DNA of 64,000 bases from Rothia nasimurium (lineage in GTDB: Bacteria > Actinomycetota > Actinomycetes > Actinomycetales > Micrococcaceae). The translations under genes and the position numbers were made by a program. Below are positions 18,603 through 27,953 of this stretch, piece by piece. Location: positions 372,001-436,000 of the forward strand of contig NZ_CAKMTD010000001.1 in the NCBI RefSeq assembly GCF_928391935.1. Direction: 5' to 3'. Every line of letters begins with the position of its first letter. Position 1 is the stretch's first letter. The notes under the pieces are model-generated. The model worked only from the letters and a program-made list of their open reading frames with translations. It was not told the origin of the DNA and did not search any database.

Positions 18603-18632
18603 AAGCCCCTAGCTAACCCTCGCTGGGGGCTT
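18603..18632 (+). terminator. Terminator after kgd
   Basis: Arms AAGCCCCTAGC and GCTGGGGGCTT form an 11-bp stem with one T-G pair and are followed by TTCC. Confidence 0.75.
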
Positions 18633-18783
18633 TCCTGTAGCCAGACAGAAAACCAGCGAGTAATAAACCAGTTGCAACCCCTTGCCCCTATGTGCGCTCT
18701 TGGCACCAAAGGTTTAGACTAAGAAAGAATGAAAACAGGGTAGCCGCTCTAGTGGCACCTTCGGCCCCCTTAGAAAGACTCAC

Positions 18784-19383
18784 GTGGATCAGCGAAAAAT
18801 TCGACTTGTAGCCGTAGGCGATGATCTTCTCGCCGGTGTGGGCGACCCCCGCACCCTCGGTTGGTTCGGCCGCGTCATGGCACGGACCCCTCAGAACTCT
18901 GCTTCAATTTCTGCCTACAACCTGGCAGCTCCTGGTGAAGGTAGCGAGCAGCTCAACTCCCGCTGGTTTGAGGAGGCTTCCCGCCGCTTCGCCCAGGGCC
19001 ACGAGAACCGACTGGTCATTGCCCCCTCAACCTTTGATATCGACCTAGGTCTCACCAGCGCCCGGTCCCGCCTGAACTTGGCCAACATGGTTGATATGGC
19101 CTCCCAGAACAATGTCAAGGTCCTAGTCGTGGGCCCGCCCCCGACCCTGGACGCTGAGCGTAACCGTAAGATCGCTGACCTGTCAGCTGCCTATGCTGAC
19201 GTGGTCACCCGTCGCAATCACGTCTACGTCGATACCTTCAACCCCCTGCTGCACCATGAGCAGTGGCGCAACGACCTAGCGGCCAACGACGGGCGTCCGG
19301 GCCAGTCCGGCTACGGTCTGATTGCTTGGCTGGTTTTGCACCGGGGTTGGTACAACTGGTTGCAGATTTCTGAACCTGCTTAA
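18784..19383 (+). CDS. SGNH/GDSL-like hydrolase
   Basis: This 199-residue protein starts at GTG 18784. The N-terminus LVAVGDDLLAGVGDPR corresponds to block I of SGNH hydrolases, but the nucleophile serine of GDS is aspartate here (GDD). LVVGPPPT fits block III. Near the C-terminus the region GRPGQSGYGLIAWLV sits where most members have DxxHP with the catalytic histidine, and that pattern is not evident. It has no signal peptide, so a cytosolic protein is likely. A TAGACT -10 box lies at 18715-18720. The fold assignment is fair, but esterase activity is doubtful given the changed motif residues. Confidence 0.7.
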   Translation: MDQRKIRLVAVGDDLLAGVGDPRTLGWFGRVMARTPQNSASISAYNLAAPGEGSEQLNSRWFEEASRRFAQGHENRLVIAPSTFDIDLGLTSARSRLNLANMVDMASQNNVKVLVVGPPPTLDAERNRKIADLSAAYADVVTRRNHVYVDTFNPLLHHEQWRNDLAANDGRPGQSGYGLIAWLVLHRGWYNWLQISEPA

Positions 19384-19456
19384 AGCTGGGCCTCCGGGGC
19401 GTGATATTCAAGGCAGTATTGTGCATTCGGAGCCCAGATATGCAAAAATAGTCAGA

Positions 19457-19502
19457 AGTGCCTTTCTGGCACTATCGACCTTTATACCTGGCTCTTGGAG
19501 CC
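19457..19502 (+). promoter_or_regulatory. Two small hairpins in the bL37 leader
   Basis: AGTGCC-TTTCT-GGCACT (19457-19473) and GGCTC-TTG-GAGCC (19490-19502) are tandem hairpins lying 30-75 nt before the bL37 start codon. They may be leader structures of a ribosomal protein gene; no regulator is known to me. Confidence 0.45.
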
Positions 19503-19532
19503 GGTATTCCACCTTGATCAAGGAGGCTCACG

Positions 19533-19607
19533 ATGAGCAAGCGCGGTCGTAAGCGTAAGGATCGCCGTAAGGGTGGCGCAAACCACGGTAAGCGCCCCAA
19601 CTCATAA
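19533..19607 (+). CDS. Ribosomal protein bL37 (24 residues)
   Basis: This tiny gene encodes MSKRGRKRKDRRKGGANHGK followed by RPNS. It starts at ATG 19533, with a strong AAGGAGG six bases upstream, and stops at 19605-19607. A quarter of the residues are arginine and the ending NHGKRPN is the signature of bL37, a large-subunit protein found in actinobacterial (mycobacterial) ribosome structures. Such genes are easily missed by annotation because of their length. A strong terminator follows 10 bp after the stop, so it is transcribed as its own unit or with the SGNH gene upstream. Confidence 0.92.
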   Translation: MSKRGRKRKDRRKGGANHGKRPNS

Positions 19608-19617
19608 GGCAATCTAA

Positions 19618-19649
19618 GGGCCCTCACTCCAGCGAGTGAGGGCCCTTTT
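19618..19649 (+). terminator. Terminator after bL37
   Basis: A perfect 12-bp stem, GGGCCCTCACTC/GAGTGAGGGCCC, with a CAGC loop is followed by TTTT. It lies between the convergent bL37 and rsrA genes. Confidence 0.9.
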
Positions 19650-19700
19650 CTATGCCTTGGCTATGCCCTGGCTATGCCCTGGTGGGCAGGGAGCTTGGTG

Positions 19701-19961
19701 CTATTGGGGCTGGTGGCCGTCAGAGTGGAGCTGGTCAATGCAGCCCATGATGCGGGTTTTGAGGTCGGTGGGGGCTGTTTCCTTGCAGGTGCGACGGACG
19801 GCCTGGCGGATAATACATTCGAGGTCATACTCGCGGGCGCAGGTGGCGCATTCTGCGAGGTGGGCTTGGAGTTCTTCGAGGTCCTGGCAGCTGAGGGGGT
19901 CGTCGAGGTACTCGTAGATGGTGGCAAGTCGTTCAGAGCAGGGGGTGCTGGGGACTGACAT
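19701..19961 (-). CDS. rsrA: Zinc-binding anti-sigma factor, RsrA/RshA type
   Basis: This 86-residue protein has the zinc anti-sigma motif HLAECATC near residue 33 (HxxxCxxC), with further cysteines at residues 8, 25, 48, 59 and 74. In this family thiol oxidation ejects zinc and frees the partner sigma factor. The start at 19961 lies 3 bp after the sigma factor stop. Its ribosome site, AGAAAGGAG, is inside the sigma gene, so the two are made in a coupled manner. Confidence 0.92.
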   Translation of the reverse strand: MSVPSTPCSERLATIYEYLDDPLSCQDLEELQAHLAECATCAREYDLECIIRQAVRRTCKETAPTDLKTRIMGCIDQLHSDGHQPQ

Positions 19962-19964
19962 GGT

Positions 19965-20660
19965 TTAGCTCCTTTCTAGTTCCGGGGTTGGGGTCGTTGA
20001 TGGGGCCGGGTTTCGTTTTCGCCCGGGAGAGGCCTTGATTCCCCGTTCGGCGGCGTAGTCGGTGAGGCGGTCTCGGAGGAGTTTGCGTCCCCGGTGGAGG
20101 CGGGACATGACGGTGCCGATGGGGGTATCCATGATGTCGGAGATTTCCTTGTAGGAGAAGCCCTCAACATCGGAGTAATAGACGGCCATGCGGAAGTCCT
20201 CGGGGATAGACAGGAGGGCTTCTTTGATGTCTGTGTCTGGCAGCCGAGCCAGGGCCTCGTTCTCAGCTGAGGGCAGGCCCCTGGAGTCGTGGGAGCTGGC
20301 GGCAGCTAGTTGCCAGTCTTCGACGGTGTCGGTGTTGGCCTGGTAGGGTTCCCGCTGGCGCTTGCGGTAGACATTGATGTAGGTGTTAGTCAGAATCCGG
20401 TAGAGCCAGGCCTTGAGGTTGGTTCCTGGGGTGTACTGGTGGAAGGCGGAAAAGGCCTTCATGTAGGCCTCTTGAACCAGGTCTTCGGCGTCCTGGGGGT
20501 TGCGGGCCATGCGGAGGGCAGCGGCGTAGAGCTGGTCCAGGTAGAGCAGGGCCTCGCGTTCAAACCGGTCCTTACGCTCGGCGTCTGTTTCGGGCAGGAC
20601 GACTGGTGTCGCCTCCTCCAGCCCTGTCGAGTGCTGGCCGGTGGTTGTACTGGCTCTCAT
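19965..20660 (-). CDS. sigH: ECF sigma factor SigH/SigR (oxidative and thiol stress)
   Basis: This 231-residue ECF sigma factor has region 2 ([20 protein letters not shown], then [20 protein letters not shown]) and region 4 ([20 protein letters not shown]). The TYINVYRK segment and the partner RsrA place it with SigR of Streptomyces and SigH of Mycobacterium, which switch on thioredoxin, mycothiol and protease genes after disulfide stress. An N-terminal extension of about 30 residues precedes region 2. A promoter matching its own consensus lies upstream, which predicts positive autoregulation. Confidence 0.93.
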   Translation of the reverse strand: MRASTTTGQHSTGLEEATPVVLPETDAERKDRFEREALLYLDQLYAAALRMARNPQDAEDLVQEAYMKAFSAFHQYTPGTNLKAWLYRILTNTYINVYRKRQREPYQANTDTVEDWQLAAASSHDSRGLPSAENEALARLPDTDIKEALLSIPEDFRMAVYYSDVEGFSYKEISDIMDTPIGTVMSRLHRGRKLLRDRLTDYAAERGIKASPGRKRNPAPSTTPTPELERS

Positions 20661-21045
20661 GTCCCTCCTGTGTCGTCGTGTGCTCCTCTTACTCTACCCC
20701 TTTGAGGCGGCACCGCGGCGGGGGTCTCGTGGGGGTACAGGGTGAAACAGTCTGTCTCTGATTTTATTCCGGCGGGTGGCCTTGCCCGGTGGAGCAGCCC
20801 AGGGTGCTAGTTATTCAGGGCTGGGGTAGCCACTTCTGTGGGGGCCCTGCTAGGTGTCGGCTGCTGGCGCCCTTCACCTGATAGGGAACTGCGATTTAGG
20901 TGCGGGGACATCAGAGAGCATGAAGGTACCTTGCCCTGGTTGAGGAAGACTCCGTGTCCCCGGTGGCCTCCCTCCATTCTCATCTGTATGCTTAGTAGTG
21001 TAGTTATGGTCTTGATTTTCTAAGACCCACCCGTCAGGAGGTTTC
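20661..21045. other. Divergent intergenic region sigH/DoxX
   Basis: This 385-bp gap holds the SigH-type promoter for sigH and the upstream region of the DoxX gene. For the latter I see only a ribosome site, CAGGAGG, at 21034-21040 and an AT-rich stretch near 20985-21020 that probably contains the promoter. No open frame with a believable ribosome site was found. Confidence 0.5.
20744..20770 (-). promoter_or_regulatory. SigH/SigR-type promoter of sigH
   Basis: On the minus strand GGAATA (20770-20765) is followed after 16 bp by GTTTC (20748-20744). This fits the GGAAT-N(16-20)-GTT consensus known for SigR and SigH. It would give a leader of about 75 nt before sigH. Confidence 0.75.
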
Positions 21046-21579
21046 ATGTCTATCGTCCGTCGTTTTGCCCGCCCCTTGCTTGCCTCAAGCTTCATTCTCT
21101 CTGGTGTGGATCGTCTGCGTGACCCCGAATCCTCCCAGCACCTGGCTAAGGTTGTAGATCTTGCGGCTACTGCATCCCCCCAGCTGGCCGTACTTCGGGG
21201 CCAGGAAAAGCTGGTTGGCCAGGCCCTGGCCGGGACCCAGGTTGCAGCCGGTGCCCTCTTTGCCCTGGGTAAGCTCCCCCGTTTCTCCTCCACCCTCCTG
21301 TTCATCACCGGCACCGTCAACTCCTACGTTGAATACCGGGCTGCTGAAGCTGATACCAAGCAGAAGAAACTAGCCCGCCGCAATGCCGCTGTGGTAAACG
21401 GCTCCCTGCTCGGCGCTATCGCCATCTCAGCAGTTGATACCGACGGCAACCCCTCCCTGGCCTGGCGGGCCAGCAAGCTGGGCGACCAGGTATCGAAGAA
21501 GTCCTCCCAGCTGGCTGCTGATGTGCAGTCCGTAGCCCAGGACGCCCAGAAAAAGGTAGCAGACGTCATCGGCGCCTAA
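21046..21579 (+). CDS. DoxX family membrane protein
   Basis: This 177-residue protein begins MSIVRRFARPLLASSFILSG, the usual DoxX N-terminus, with hydrophobic segments near residues 10-20, 60-90 and 118-130. The last 40 residues are amphipathic and polar (LGDQVSKKSSQLAADVQSVA), unlike the short tail of most DoxX proteins. Relatives in mycobacteria form a membrane complex with superoxide dismutase and a thiol oxidoreductase. The position next to sigH may therefore be meaningful, but no such partner is encoded nearby. Confidence 0.85.
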   Translation: MSIVRRFARPLLASSFILSGVDRLRDPESSQHLAKVVDLAATASPQLAVLRGQEKLVGQALAGTQVAAGALFALGKLPRFSSTLLFITGTVNSYVEYRAAEADTKQKKLARRNAAVVNGSLLGAIAISAVDTDGNPSLAWRASKLGDQVSKKSSQLAADVQSVAQDAQKKVADVIGA

Positions 21580-21596
21580 ATTTTCTCAGAGTATAG

Positions 21597-21625
21597 AAAC
21601 CCCGCACCTTTACCGTGCGGGGTTT
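21597..21625 (+). terminator. Terminator after the DoxX gene
   Basis: The perfect arms AAACCCCGCAC and GTGCGGGGTTT enclose a 7-nt loop. Confidence 0.9.
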
Positions 21626-21693
21626 CCTCTTGCCCCTGCCTACCGCCTAAAATGGTAGGAGTCTTTAACCCCTAGAAAGCAGGTTCGAAAAGA

Positions 21694-23070
21694 GTGGTTG
21701 ACGCCCAGCAGGTAGCTGTACCAGCAGATGGAGATTGGCTGGCCCCCTCGGTGACGGTTTATCCCGGAGCGAGGGCCAGGGTAGAGATTCCCGGTTCTAA
21801 GTCGCTGACTAATCGCTACCTGCTCTTGGCAGCCCTCGCTGACTCCCCCTCCGTCCTGCATGCCCCCCTTCATTCCCGGGATTCTGCCTTGATGATAGAG
21901 GCGCTCACTGCTCTCGGAGCCCGCTTCGAACGCCTGGAAACAGGCAGCCCCTTTGGCCCGGACTTGCGGGTAACCCCCCTTGATTTTTCAGGTGAGTCCG
22001 TACTATCTGCATCGATTGATGTTGGTTTGGCCGGCACCGTCATGCGGTTTGTTCCCCCGGTAGCGGCCCTCCTTCCCGGCGAGTTCGCTTTTGATGGGGA
22101 TCCCCATGCCCGGGTTCGGCCCATGCTCCCGGTCATTGAGGCCCTGCGAGCGCTCGGGGTAGAGGTCCAGGACGAGGGCCGGGGCGCCCTGCCCTTCACA
22201 GTAGTTTCAAACGGTTCAGTCTCAGTGTCAGAGTTAACCATTGACGCTTCCGGTTCTTCCCAGTTCGTCTCAGCCCTCCTGCTGGCTGCCTGCCGTTTCG
22301 AGCAGGGGCTGATCCTGCATCATGAGGGGGCGGCAGTCCCGTCCATGCCCCACATTGAGATGACCTGCCAGACCATGCGGGAGCTGGGCATTGATGTTCG
22401 GTTTGATGGTGACTCTACCTGGACAGTAAAGCCTGGTGGCTTCCCAGGCTTTGAAGTGACTGTCGAACCCGACCTCTCAAATGCTGGCCCCTTCCTGGTT
22501 GCAGCCGTCGCCACCGGTGCTACGGTTACGATCCCCCGCTGGCCTTCGACCACAACCCAGGGCGGCGATCATTGGCGCACTATTCTCCCCTTGTTCGGGG
22601 CAACCGTTGAACTTTCCGACGGCAACCTGACCGTCACAGGCCCGGCAGGTGGCGCAGCATCCGGCCTACCCGGAATTGACCTAGACCTGGCTGAAGCCGG
22701 GGAACTGGCCCCCACCGTCGCCTCACTCATTGCCCTCTCCCCCGCTGAAAGCCGCCTGCGCGGTATCGCCCACCTGCGAGGCCACGAGACAGACCGCCTG
22801 GCAGCCCTGACCACCGAAATCAACCGCCTGGGTGGCCGGGCTGAGGAAACCGAGGACGGCATCCGGGTCCTCTCCCCCGTGACCCAGGGGGGCCTCTTCC
22901 GCACCTACGCTGACCACCGCATGGCAACTGCCGCCGCCGTCATCGGCCTGGTGACCCCCGGCGTCGTCGTCGAAAACGTAGAAACCACCTCCAAGACCCT
23001 GCCCGGCTTCACCGGCCTCTGGCAGAACATGCTCACCCAGTGGGGAGCCCAGCAGGCAGGTGACCGCTAA
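21694..23070 (+). CDS. aroA: 3-phosphoshikimate 1-carboxyvinyltransferase (EPSP synthase)
   Basis: This 458-residue enzyme joins shikimate 3-phosphate and phosphoenolpyruvate in the chorismate pathway. It shows GSKSLTNRYLLLAAL near residue 34 and the second signature RGHETDRLAAL near 362. The phosphoenolpyruvate-binding loop reads DVGLAGTVMRF, with A where classical enzymes have GN(A/S)GT. It starts at GTG 21694. The stop shares one base with the rsgA start (TAATG). The pairing aroA-rsgA-hisN is conserved in actinobacteria. Confidence 0.95.
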   Translation: MVDAQQVAVPADGDWLAPSVTVYPGARARVEIPGSKSLTNRYLLLAALADSPSVLHAPLHSRDSALMIEALTALGARFERLETGSPFGPDLRVTPLDFSGESVLSASIDVGLAGTVMRFVPPVAALLPGEFAFDGDPHARVRPMLPVIEALRALGVEVQDEGRGALPFTVVSNGSVSVSELTIDASGSSQFVSALLLAACRFEQGLILHHEGAAVPSMPHIEMTCQTMRELGIDVRFDGDSTWTVKPGGFPGFEVTVEPDLSNAGPFLVAAVATGATVTIPRWPSTTTQGGDHWRTILPLFGATVELSDGNLTVTGPAGGAASGLPGIDLDLAEAGELAPTVASLIALSPAESRLRGIAHLRGHETDRLAALTTEINRLGGRAEETEDGIRVLSPVTQGGLFRTYADHRMATAAAVIGLVTPGVVVENVETTSKTLPGFTGLWQNMLTQWGAQQAGDR

Positions 23071-24158
23071 TGCGCCGCTCCTGGGACGAGTCGGACGTCC
23101 GCATCCGCCCCAACAAAAAGGGATCCCGACCCCGCACCAAGGACCGGCCCACCTACCAGGACGCCGAAATCGGCCGCATCATTACGGTAGACCGTGGCCG
23201 CTACACGGCCATCCTCGACGAAGGGCAGGCTACTGAGCGGGTCGTCACTGCCGTGCGGGCCCGGGAACTGCGACGCAATCCCGTCGTGGTGGGAGACAAG
23301 GTGGCACTCGTCGGTGATACCTCCGGCAAGCCCGATACCCTAGCCCGCCTGGTACGAATCGAAGAACGAACCAACCTGCTCCGCCGCAGCGCCGACGACA
23401 CCGACCCCGTCGAGCGGGTCGTCGTCGCCAACGCCGACAAGTTGGTCATCGTAGTAGCAGCCGAAAACCCTGAGCCCCGCACCGGCTTCATCGACCGCTC
23501 CCTAGCTGCGGCCTTTGACGCCGGGCTTACCCCCATCCTCTGCATCACCAAGACCGACCTCAAACACCCCGCCTGGCTCCTGGACTACTACCGGGATGTT
23601 GAGCTGACCATCCTGCTGTCTAAGGCAAAGGACGGCCGTGCCCCCAGCGAAGAGGGCTCCGAAGGTCTGGACCTTTCCCTCGTAGAGCAGCTCTCGGAGC
23701 ACCTGGACGGCTCCGTGTCCGTCCTACTGGGCCACTCAGGAGTCGGTAAGTCCACCCTGGTCAACGCCCTAACCGGGGCTGACCGGGCCACCGGCCACGT
23801 CAATGCCGTCACCGGCCGCGGCCGTCATACCTCATCCTCAGCCCTCGCCCTGCAACCCCGCCAGGCAGCCCCCGGAACCTGGATCATTGACACCCCCGGT
23901 ATCCGCTCCTTCGGCCTGGCCCATGTTGACCCTGAAAACCTGGTAGCTTCTTTCACCGATATTGCGCCAGGAGCAGCGGACTGCCCCAAGGGCTGTACCC
24001 ACTCCGTCACTGCCGAGGACTGCGGCCTCACCGCCTACGTCGCAGCCGGGCTCGCTGGGCAGGCCGGGGCAGAACGCCTCGACTCCCTGCGTAAACTCCT
24101 CCGCGTCGATGAAGCTGAAGGCGACTCCGAGAAAGAACTCGGCGTCGTCGCCCCCTAA
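23070..24158 (+). CDS. rsgA: Ribosome small subunit-dependent GTPase RsgA
   Basis: This 362-residue protein is a late 30S assembly factor with a circularly permuted GTPase. An N-terminal OB fold is followed by G4 TKTD near residue 155, then G1 [12 protein letters not shown] near 223 and G3 DTPG near 273. The C-terminal zinc site shows CPKGCTH and EDCGL. Translation is coupled to aroA by the TAATG overlap. A 40-residue basic N-terminal extension ([17 protein letters not shown]) is typical of actinobacterial forms. Confidence 0.95.
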   Translation: MRRSWDESDVRIRPNKKGSRPRTKDRPTYQDAEIGRIITVDRGRYTAILDEGQATERVVTAVRARELRRNPVVVGDKVALVGDTSGKPDTLARLVRIEERTNLLRRSADDTDPVERVVVANADKLVIVVAAENPEPRTGFIDRSLAAAFDAGLTPILCITKTDLKHPAWLLDYYRDVELTILLSKAKDGRAPSEEGSEGLDLSLVEQLSEHLDGSVSVLLGHSGVGKSTLVNALTGADRATGHVNAVTGRGRHTSSSALALQPRQAAPGTWIIDTPGIRSFGLAHVDPENLVASFTDIAPGAADCPKGCTHSVTAEDCGLTAYVAAGLAGQAGAERLDSLRKLLRVDEAEGDSEKELGVVAP

Positions 24159-24189
24159 CTCCTTCCCACCACCCCAAGGTACACACACC

Positions 24190-24984
24190 ATGAGCAACTA
24201 CACCGATGACCTCCGTCTAGCCCATATCATGGCCGACGCCGTTGACCGTCTGACCCTCTCCCGCTTCAACGCCGCCGACTTCGCTGTTGAAACCAAACCT
24301 GACCTCACCCCCGTCACCGAGGTGGACCGGGAAGCCGAACAGCTCATTCGCTCCCAGCTCTCCCGCGTCCGAACCCGCGACTCCGTCCTCGGCGAAGAGT
24401 TCGGCGAAACAGGCTCATCCCCCCGGCAATGGGTTATCGACCCTATCGACGGCACCAAGAATTTCGTGCGAGGGGTCCCCGTCTGGGCCACTCTGATTGC
24501 CCTCCTCGACCACGGCAAGCCCGTCGTGGGTGTTGTCTCAGCCCCCGCCCTCCAACGACGCTGGTGGGCAGCTGAAGGTGCAGGCGCCTACACCGGCCGT
24601 TCCCTAGCCAAGGCCACCCGACTCTCCGTCTCTGAGGTTGCCTCCCTGGGTGATGCTTCCCTGTCCTATTCCTCCCTGACCGGCTGGCGGGATCTGGGCC
24701 TACGCGAGAAGTTCATCGACCTGACCGACACAGTCTGGCGGACCCGCGCCTACGGCGATTTTTGGTCCTACATGATGGTGGCAGAAGGGGTGGTCGACGC
24801 TGCTGCCGAGCCAGAACTCGGTCTCTACGATATGGCAGCTCTCGTTCCCATCGTGACTGAGGCTGGGGGGCGGTTTACCTCCCTGGCCGGGCAGGACGGC
24901 CCCCACGGAGGCAACGCTCTTGCGACCAATGGCCTCCTGCACGAGCAGATCCTCAATTACCTCGGCACAGACAAGACCCTATAA
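24190..24984 (+). CDS. hisN: Histidinol-phosphatase, inositol monophosphatase family
   Basis: This 264-residue enzyme starts at ATG 24190. It carries the metal-binding signatures of the IMPase fold: GEEFGE near residue 65, [16 protein letters not shown] near 84 and the C-terminal [15 protein letters not shown]. The length and the GTKNFVRG segment fit HisN, which removes phosphate from histidinol phosphate in actinobacteria. The alternative, inositol or other sugar monophosphatase activity, cannot be excluded from sequence. It lies 31 bp after rsgA and is the last gene of the unit. Confidence 0.88.
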   Translation: MSNYTDDLRLAHIMADAVDRLTLSRFNAADFAVETKPDLTPVTEVDREAEQLIRSQLSRVRTRDSVLGEEFGETGSSPRQWVIDPIDGTKNFVRGVPVWATLIALLDHGKPVVGVVSAPALQRRWWAAEGAGAYTGRSLAKATRLSVSEVASLGDASLSYSSLTGWRDLGLREKFIDLTDTVWRTRAYGDFWSYMMVAEGVVDAAAEPELGLYDMAALVPIVTEAGGRFTSLAGQDGPHGGNALATNGLLHEQILNYLGTDKTL

Positions 24985-25030
24985 GAGGAAGTGGCCCCCT
25001 CCCAGGCCCCGCACAAGACTACCCTCATAA

Positions 25031-25079
25031 CACGATAAGAGCCGGCTCCCGGAACATTCCGGGGCCGGCTCTTATCGTG
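25031..25079. terminator. Bidirectional terminator hisN/secA
   Basis: A 16-bp perfect stem, CACGATAAGAGCCGGC with its complement, is topped by a 7-bp stem, CCCGGAA/TTCCGGG, across a single bulged T. It lies between convergent genes. Confidence 0.85.
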
Positions 25080-25091
25080 AACCGCTAGGTT

Positions 25092-27743
25092 CTACTTCTT
25101 GCGGTTCTCGAAGATTGACAGCTTCTCGATACCCAGGTTCTTGACTTCCTCGGTATGGACCTCAGTGTCACCCTGCTCGGTCGGGGCCGAGTACTGCAGG
25201 AACTTAGGCTGGGCAGGAATCTTCAGCTTAATCTTGGACTGGTGGGTACGCTGCTTGGAGAGATCCAGATGGAAGAGGGTTGAAACAGTCTCCTCACGGA
25301 CAGCCCCCATCATCGACTGATACAGGGCGTAGCCTTCACGCTGGTACTCAACCAAGGGGTCGCGCTGGGCCATTGCTCGAAGCCCAATACCTTCCTTGAG
25401 GTAGTCCATCTCGTAGAGGTGATCAGGCCAGTGCTTACCAATGACCGACAGCACTACACGGCGTTCGATTTCGCGCATGCCCTCTTCGCCCACAGACTCT
25501 TCACGTTCTGCGTACTGGAGTTCAACGTCCTCAAGGACTTCACGGACGATCGCATCTCGGGTGACCTTGGTGCGGTCGCCAGCCTGCTCAAAGAGATCCT
25601 CGGGGGTAATCGAAATGGGGAAGATTGTCTTCAGATTCTCCCAGAGCTTCTCGAAATCCCAGTCCTCAGCATGGCCTTCAGCCACGTGCGCGTCAATAGC
25701 TGACGTGACAACCTCAGTACGGAATTTACCGATCTGCTCCTTGAGATCGTTGCCTTCCAGGATTCGGCTACGATCCTTATACATTGCCTCACGCTGACGG
25801 TTCAGAACATCGTCGTACTTGAGGACGTTCTTACGCTGCTCAGCGTTACGGGCCTCAACCTGGCCCTGGGCGTTAGCGATGACACGGGAGACGATGTTAG
25901 CTTCAAGAGCAGTGTCGTCAGGAGCACCAGCCATCAGGCGGGCAGCAGCCTGGCCGTTGAAAAGACGCATGAGGTCGTCAGACAAGGACAGGTAGAAACG
26001 GGATTCACCGGGATCACCCTGACGGCCCGAGCGGCCACGCAGCTGGTTATCAATACGGCGAGACTCATGGCGCTCAGTACCCAGGACGTAGAGGCCACCC
26101 AGTTCCTTAACCTCGTCGTGCTCTGCAGCTGAAGCCTTCTCAGAAGCCTCCAGGACCTCAGGCCACTTAGCCTCATATTCCTCAGGGTTCTTATTCGGGT
26201 CCAGGCCCAGAGTCTTCATGGTTTCGACGGCCTCAAATTCAGGGTTACCGCCGAGCATGATGTCGGTACCACGGCCAGCCATGTTGGTTGCAACCGTAAC
26301 GGCACCCTTCCGGCCAGCCTGGGCAACAATGGCAGCTTCACGAGCATGGTTCTTAGCGTTCAGCACCTCGTGACGGATACCTGCCTTAGCCAGCTGCTTG
26401 GAAAGGTATTCAGACTTCTCAACGCTGGTGGTACCGACAAGAACGGGCTGGCCCTTCTCGTGACGCTCGGCGATGTCCTTGACGACGGCAGCGAACTTCG
26501 CAATTTCGTTCTTGTAGACCTTATCGGGCTGGTCAATACGCTGAACGTCCTTGTTGGTGGGAATCGGAACGACGCCCAGGTTGTAGGTGTTCATCAGCTC
26601 TGCAGCTTCGGTCTCTGCGGTACCGGTCATGCCGGAGAGCTTGTCGTACATGCGGAAGTAGTTCTGCAAGGTCACGGTGGCCATGGTCTGGTTTTCAGCC
26701 TTGACTTCCACGCCTTCCTTAGCCTCAATAGCCTGGTGGATGCCGTCGTTGTAGCGGCGGCCAGCCAGGATACGGCCGGTGTGCTCATCAACGATCATGA
26801 CCTCGCCGTTCATCACGACGTAGTCCTTATTGCCCTTGAAAAGCTCCTTGGCCTTAATAGCGTTGTTCAGGAAGCCAATGAGGGGGGTGTTCTGTGACTC
26901 GTAGAGGTTATCGATGCCCAGGTGGTCTTCAACCTTATCGATACCGGGTTCCAGAATGCCGACGGTGCGCTTCTTCTCATCAACCTCGTAATCTTCACCG
27001 GCTTCAAGGTGCTTGACGATTCGAGCAAATTCACCGTACCAGCGGTTGGCCTCACCCATGGCAGGACCAGAAATAATCAGAGGAGTACGGGCTTCGTCAA
27101 TCAGAATGGAGTCAACTTCATCGACGATAGCGAAGTTGTGGCCGCGCTGAACCTGCTCGTCCTTGGTCCAGGCCATGTTGTCACGCAGGTAGTCGAAGCC
27201 AAATTCGTTGTTCGTACCGTAGGTAATATCAGCCAGGTACTGCTTGCGACGGACTTCAGGGGTCTGGTTGGCGAGAATTACACCTGATTCCATCCCCAGA
27301 AAACGGAAGACGCGGCCCATCAGGTTAGCCTGGTACTCGGCCAGGTAATCGTTCACAGTTACAACGTGAACGCCCTTACCGGTCAGAGCGTTGAGGTAAG
27401 CAGGTGCCGTAGCGACCAGGGTCTTACCTTCACCAGTCTTCATTTCTGCAATATTGCCCAGGTGCAGGGCAGCACCACCCATAATCTGTACGTCGTAGTG
27501 ACGCTTACCCAGGGTGCGCTTTGACGCTTCACGGACAACAGCAAAGGTTTCGGGGAGCAGAAGATCAAGCTTTTCGCCGTCCTCGACGCGCTTACGGAAG
27601 GCATCAGTTTCAGCGCGAAGTTCGGCATCGCTCAGGGCAGCAAAGCTGTCTTCGAGTGAGTTCACTGCATCAGTGTAAGCACGCAGCTGCTTAAGAACTT
27701 TTTTGTCACCGCTGCGGAGTAGCTTTTCCAAGAAAGATGCCAC
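25092..27743 (-). CDS. secA: Preprotein translocase ATPase SecA
   Basis: This 883-residue motor pushes unfolded secretory proteins through SecYEG. It has Walker [10 protein letters not shown] near residue 83, [15 protein letters not shown] near 188-202, and helicase motifs [12 protein letters not shown] and [19 protein letters not shown] start at GTG 27743, preceded by AAGGAGC; the longer frame adds an unrelated stretch. The protein ends SIFENRKK and lacks the C-terminal cysteine/histidine zinc motif found in E. coli SecA. A TACAAT -10 box lies at 27814-27809, giving a leader of about 60 nt. Confidence 0.97.
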   Translation of the reverse strand: MASFLEKLLRSGDKKVLKQLRAYTDAVNSLEDSFAALSDAELRAETDAFRKRVEDGEKLDLLLPETFAVVREASKRTLGKRHYDVQIMGGAALHLGNIAEMKTGEGKTLVATAPAYLNALTGKGVHVVTVNDYLAEYQANLMGRVFRFLGMESGVILANQTPEVRRKQYLADITYGTNNEFGFDYLRDNMAWTKDEQVQRGHNFAIVDEVDSILIDEARTPLIISGPAMGEANRWYGEFARIVKHLEAGEDYEVDEKKRTVGILEPGIDKVEDHLGIDNLYESQNTPLIGFLNNAIKAKELFKGNKDYVVMNGEVMIVDEHTGRILAGRRYNDGIHQAIEAKEGVEVKAENQTMATVTLQNYFRMYDKLSGMTGTAETEAAELMNTYNLGVVPIPTNKDVQRIDQPDKVYKNEIAKFAAVVKDIAERHEKGQPVLVGTTSVEKSEYLSKQLAKAGIRHEVLNAKNHAREAAIVAQAGRKGAVTVATNMAGRGTDIMLGGNPEFEAVETMKTLGLDPNKNPEEYEAKWPEVLEASEKASAAEHDEVKELGGLYVLGTERHESRRIDNQLRGRSGRQGDPGESRFYLSLSDDLMRLFNGQAAARLMAGAPDDTALEANIVSRVIANAQGQVEARNAEQRKNVLKYDDVLNRQREAMYKDRSRILEGNDLKEQIGKFRTEVVTSAIDAHVAEGHAEDWDFEKLWENLKTIFPISITPEDLFEQAGDRTKVTRDAIVREVLEDVELQYAEREESVGEEGMREIERRVVLSVIGKHWPDHLYEMDYLKEGIGLRAMAQRDPLVEYQREGYALYQSMMGAVREETVSTLFHLDLSKQRTHQSKIKLKIPAQPKFLQYSAPTEQGDTEVHTEEVKNLGIEKLSIFENRKK

Positions 27744-27885
27744 TGAGGTTTGCTCCTTGTATTCAGGCGAAAGTGAATGAGGGCACAGTAGTGCCACTTA
27801 CTTCCTCTATTGTAGAACACACTTGCTGATATCCGTCCTACATATCCCCCACTTTCCTGTTGTTGCTCAGTGGTTTTACACCACA

Positions 27886-27925
27886 CCAAGACCCCCTCCC
27901 TCTAACTAGAGGAAGGGGGCCTTGG
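27886..27925 (-). terminator. Terminator between hpf and secA
   Basis: Arms 27886-27903 and 27908-27925 pair over 18 positions with two mismatches around an AACT loop. It lies downstream of hpf on the minus strand. Confidence 0.7.
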
Positions 27926-27953
27926 CGAAAAAGCTAGGTTAGGGTGTTACAGC

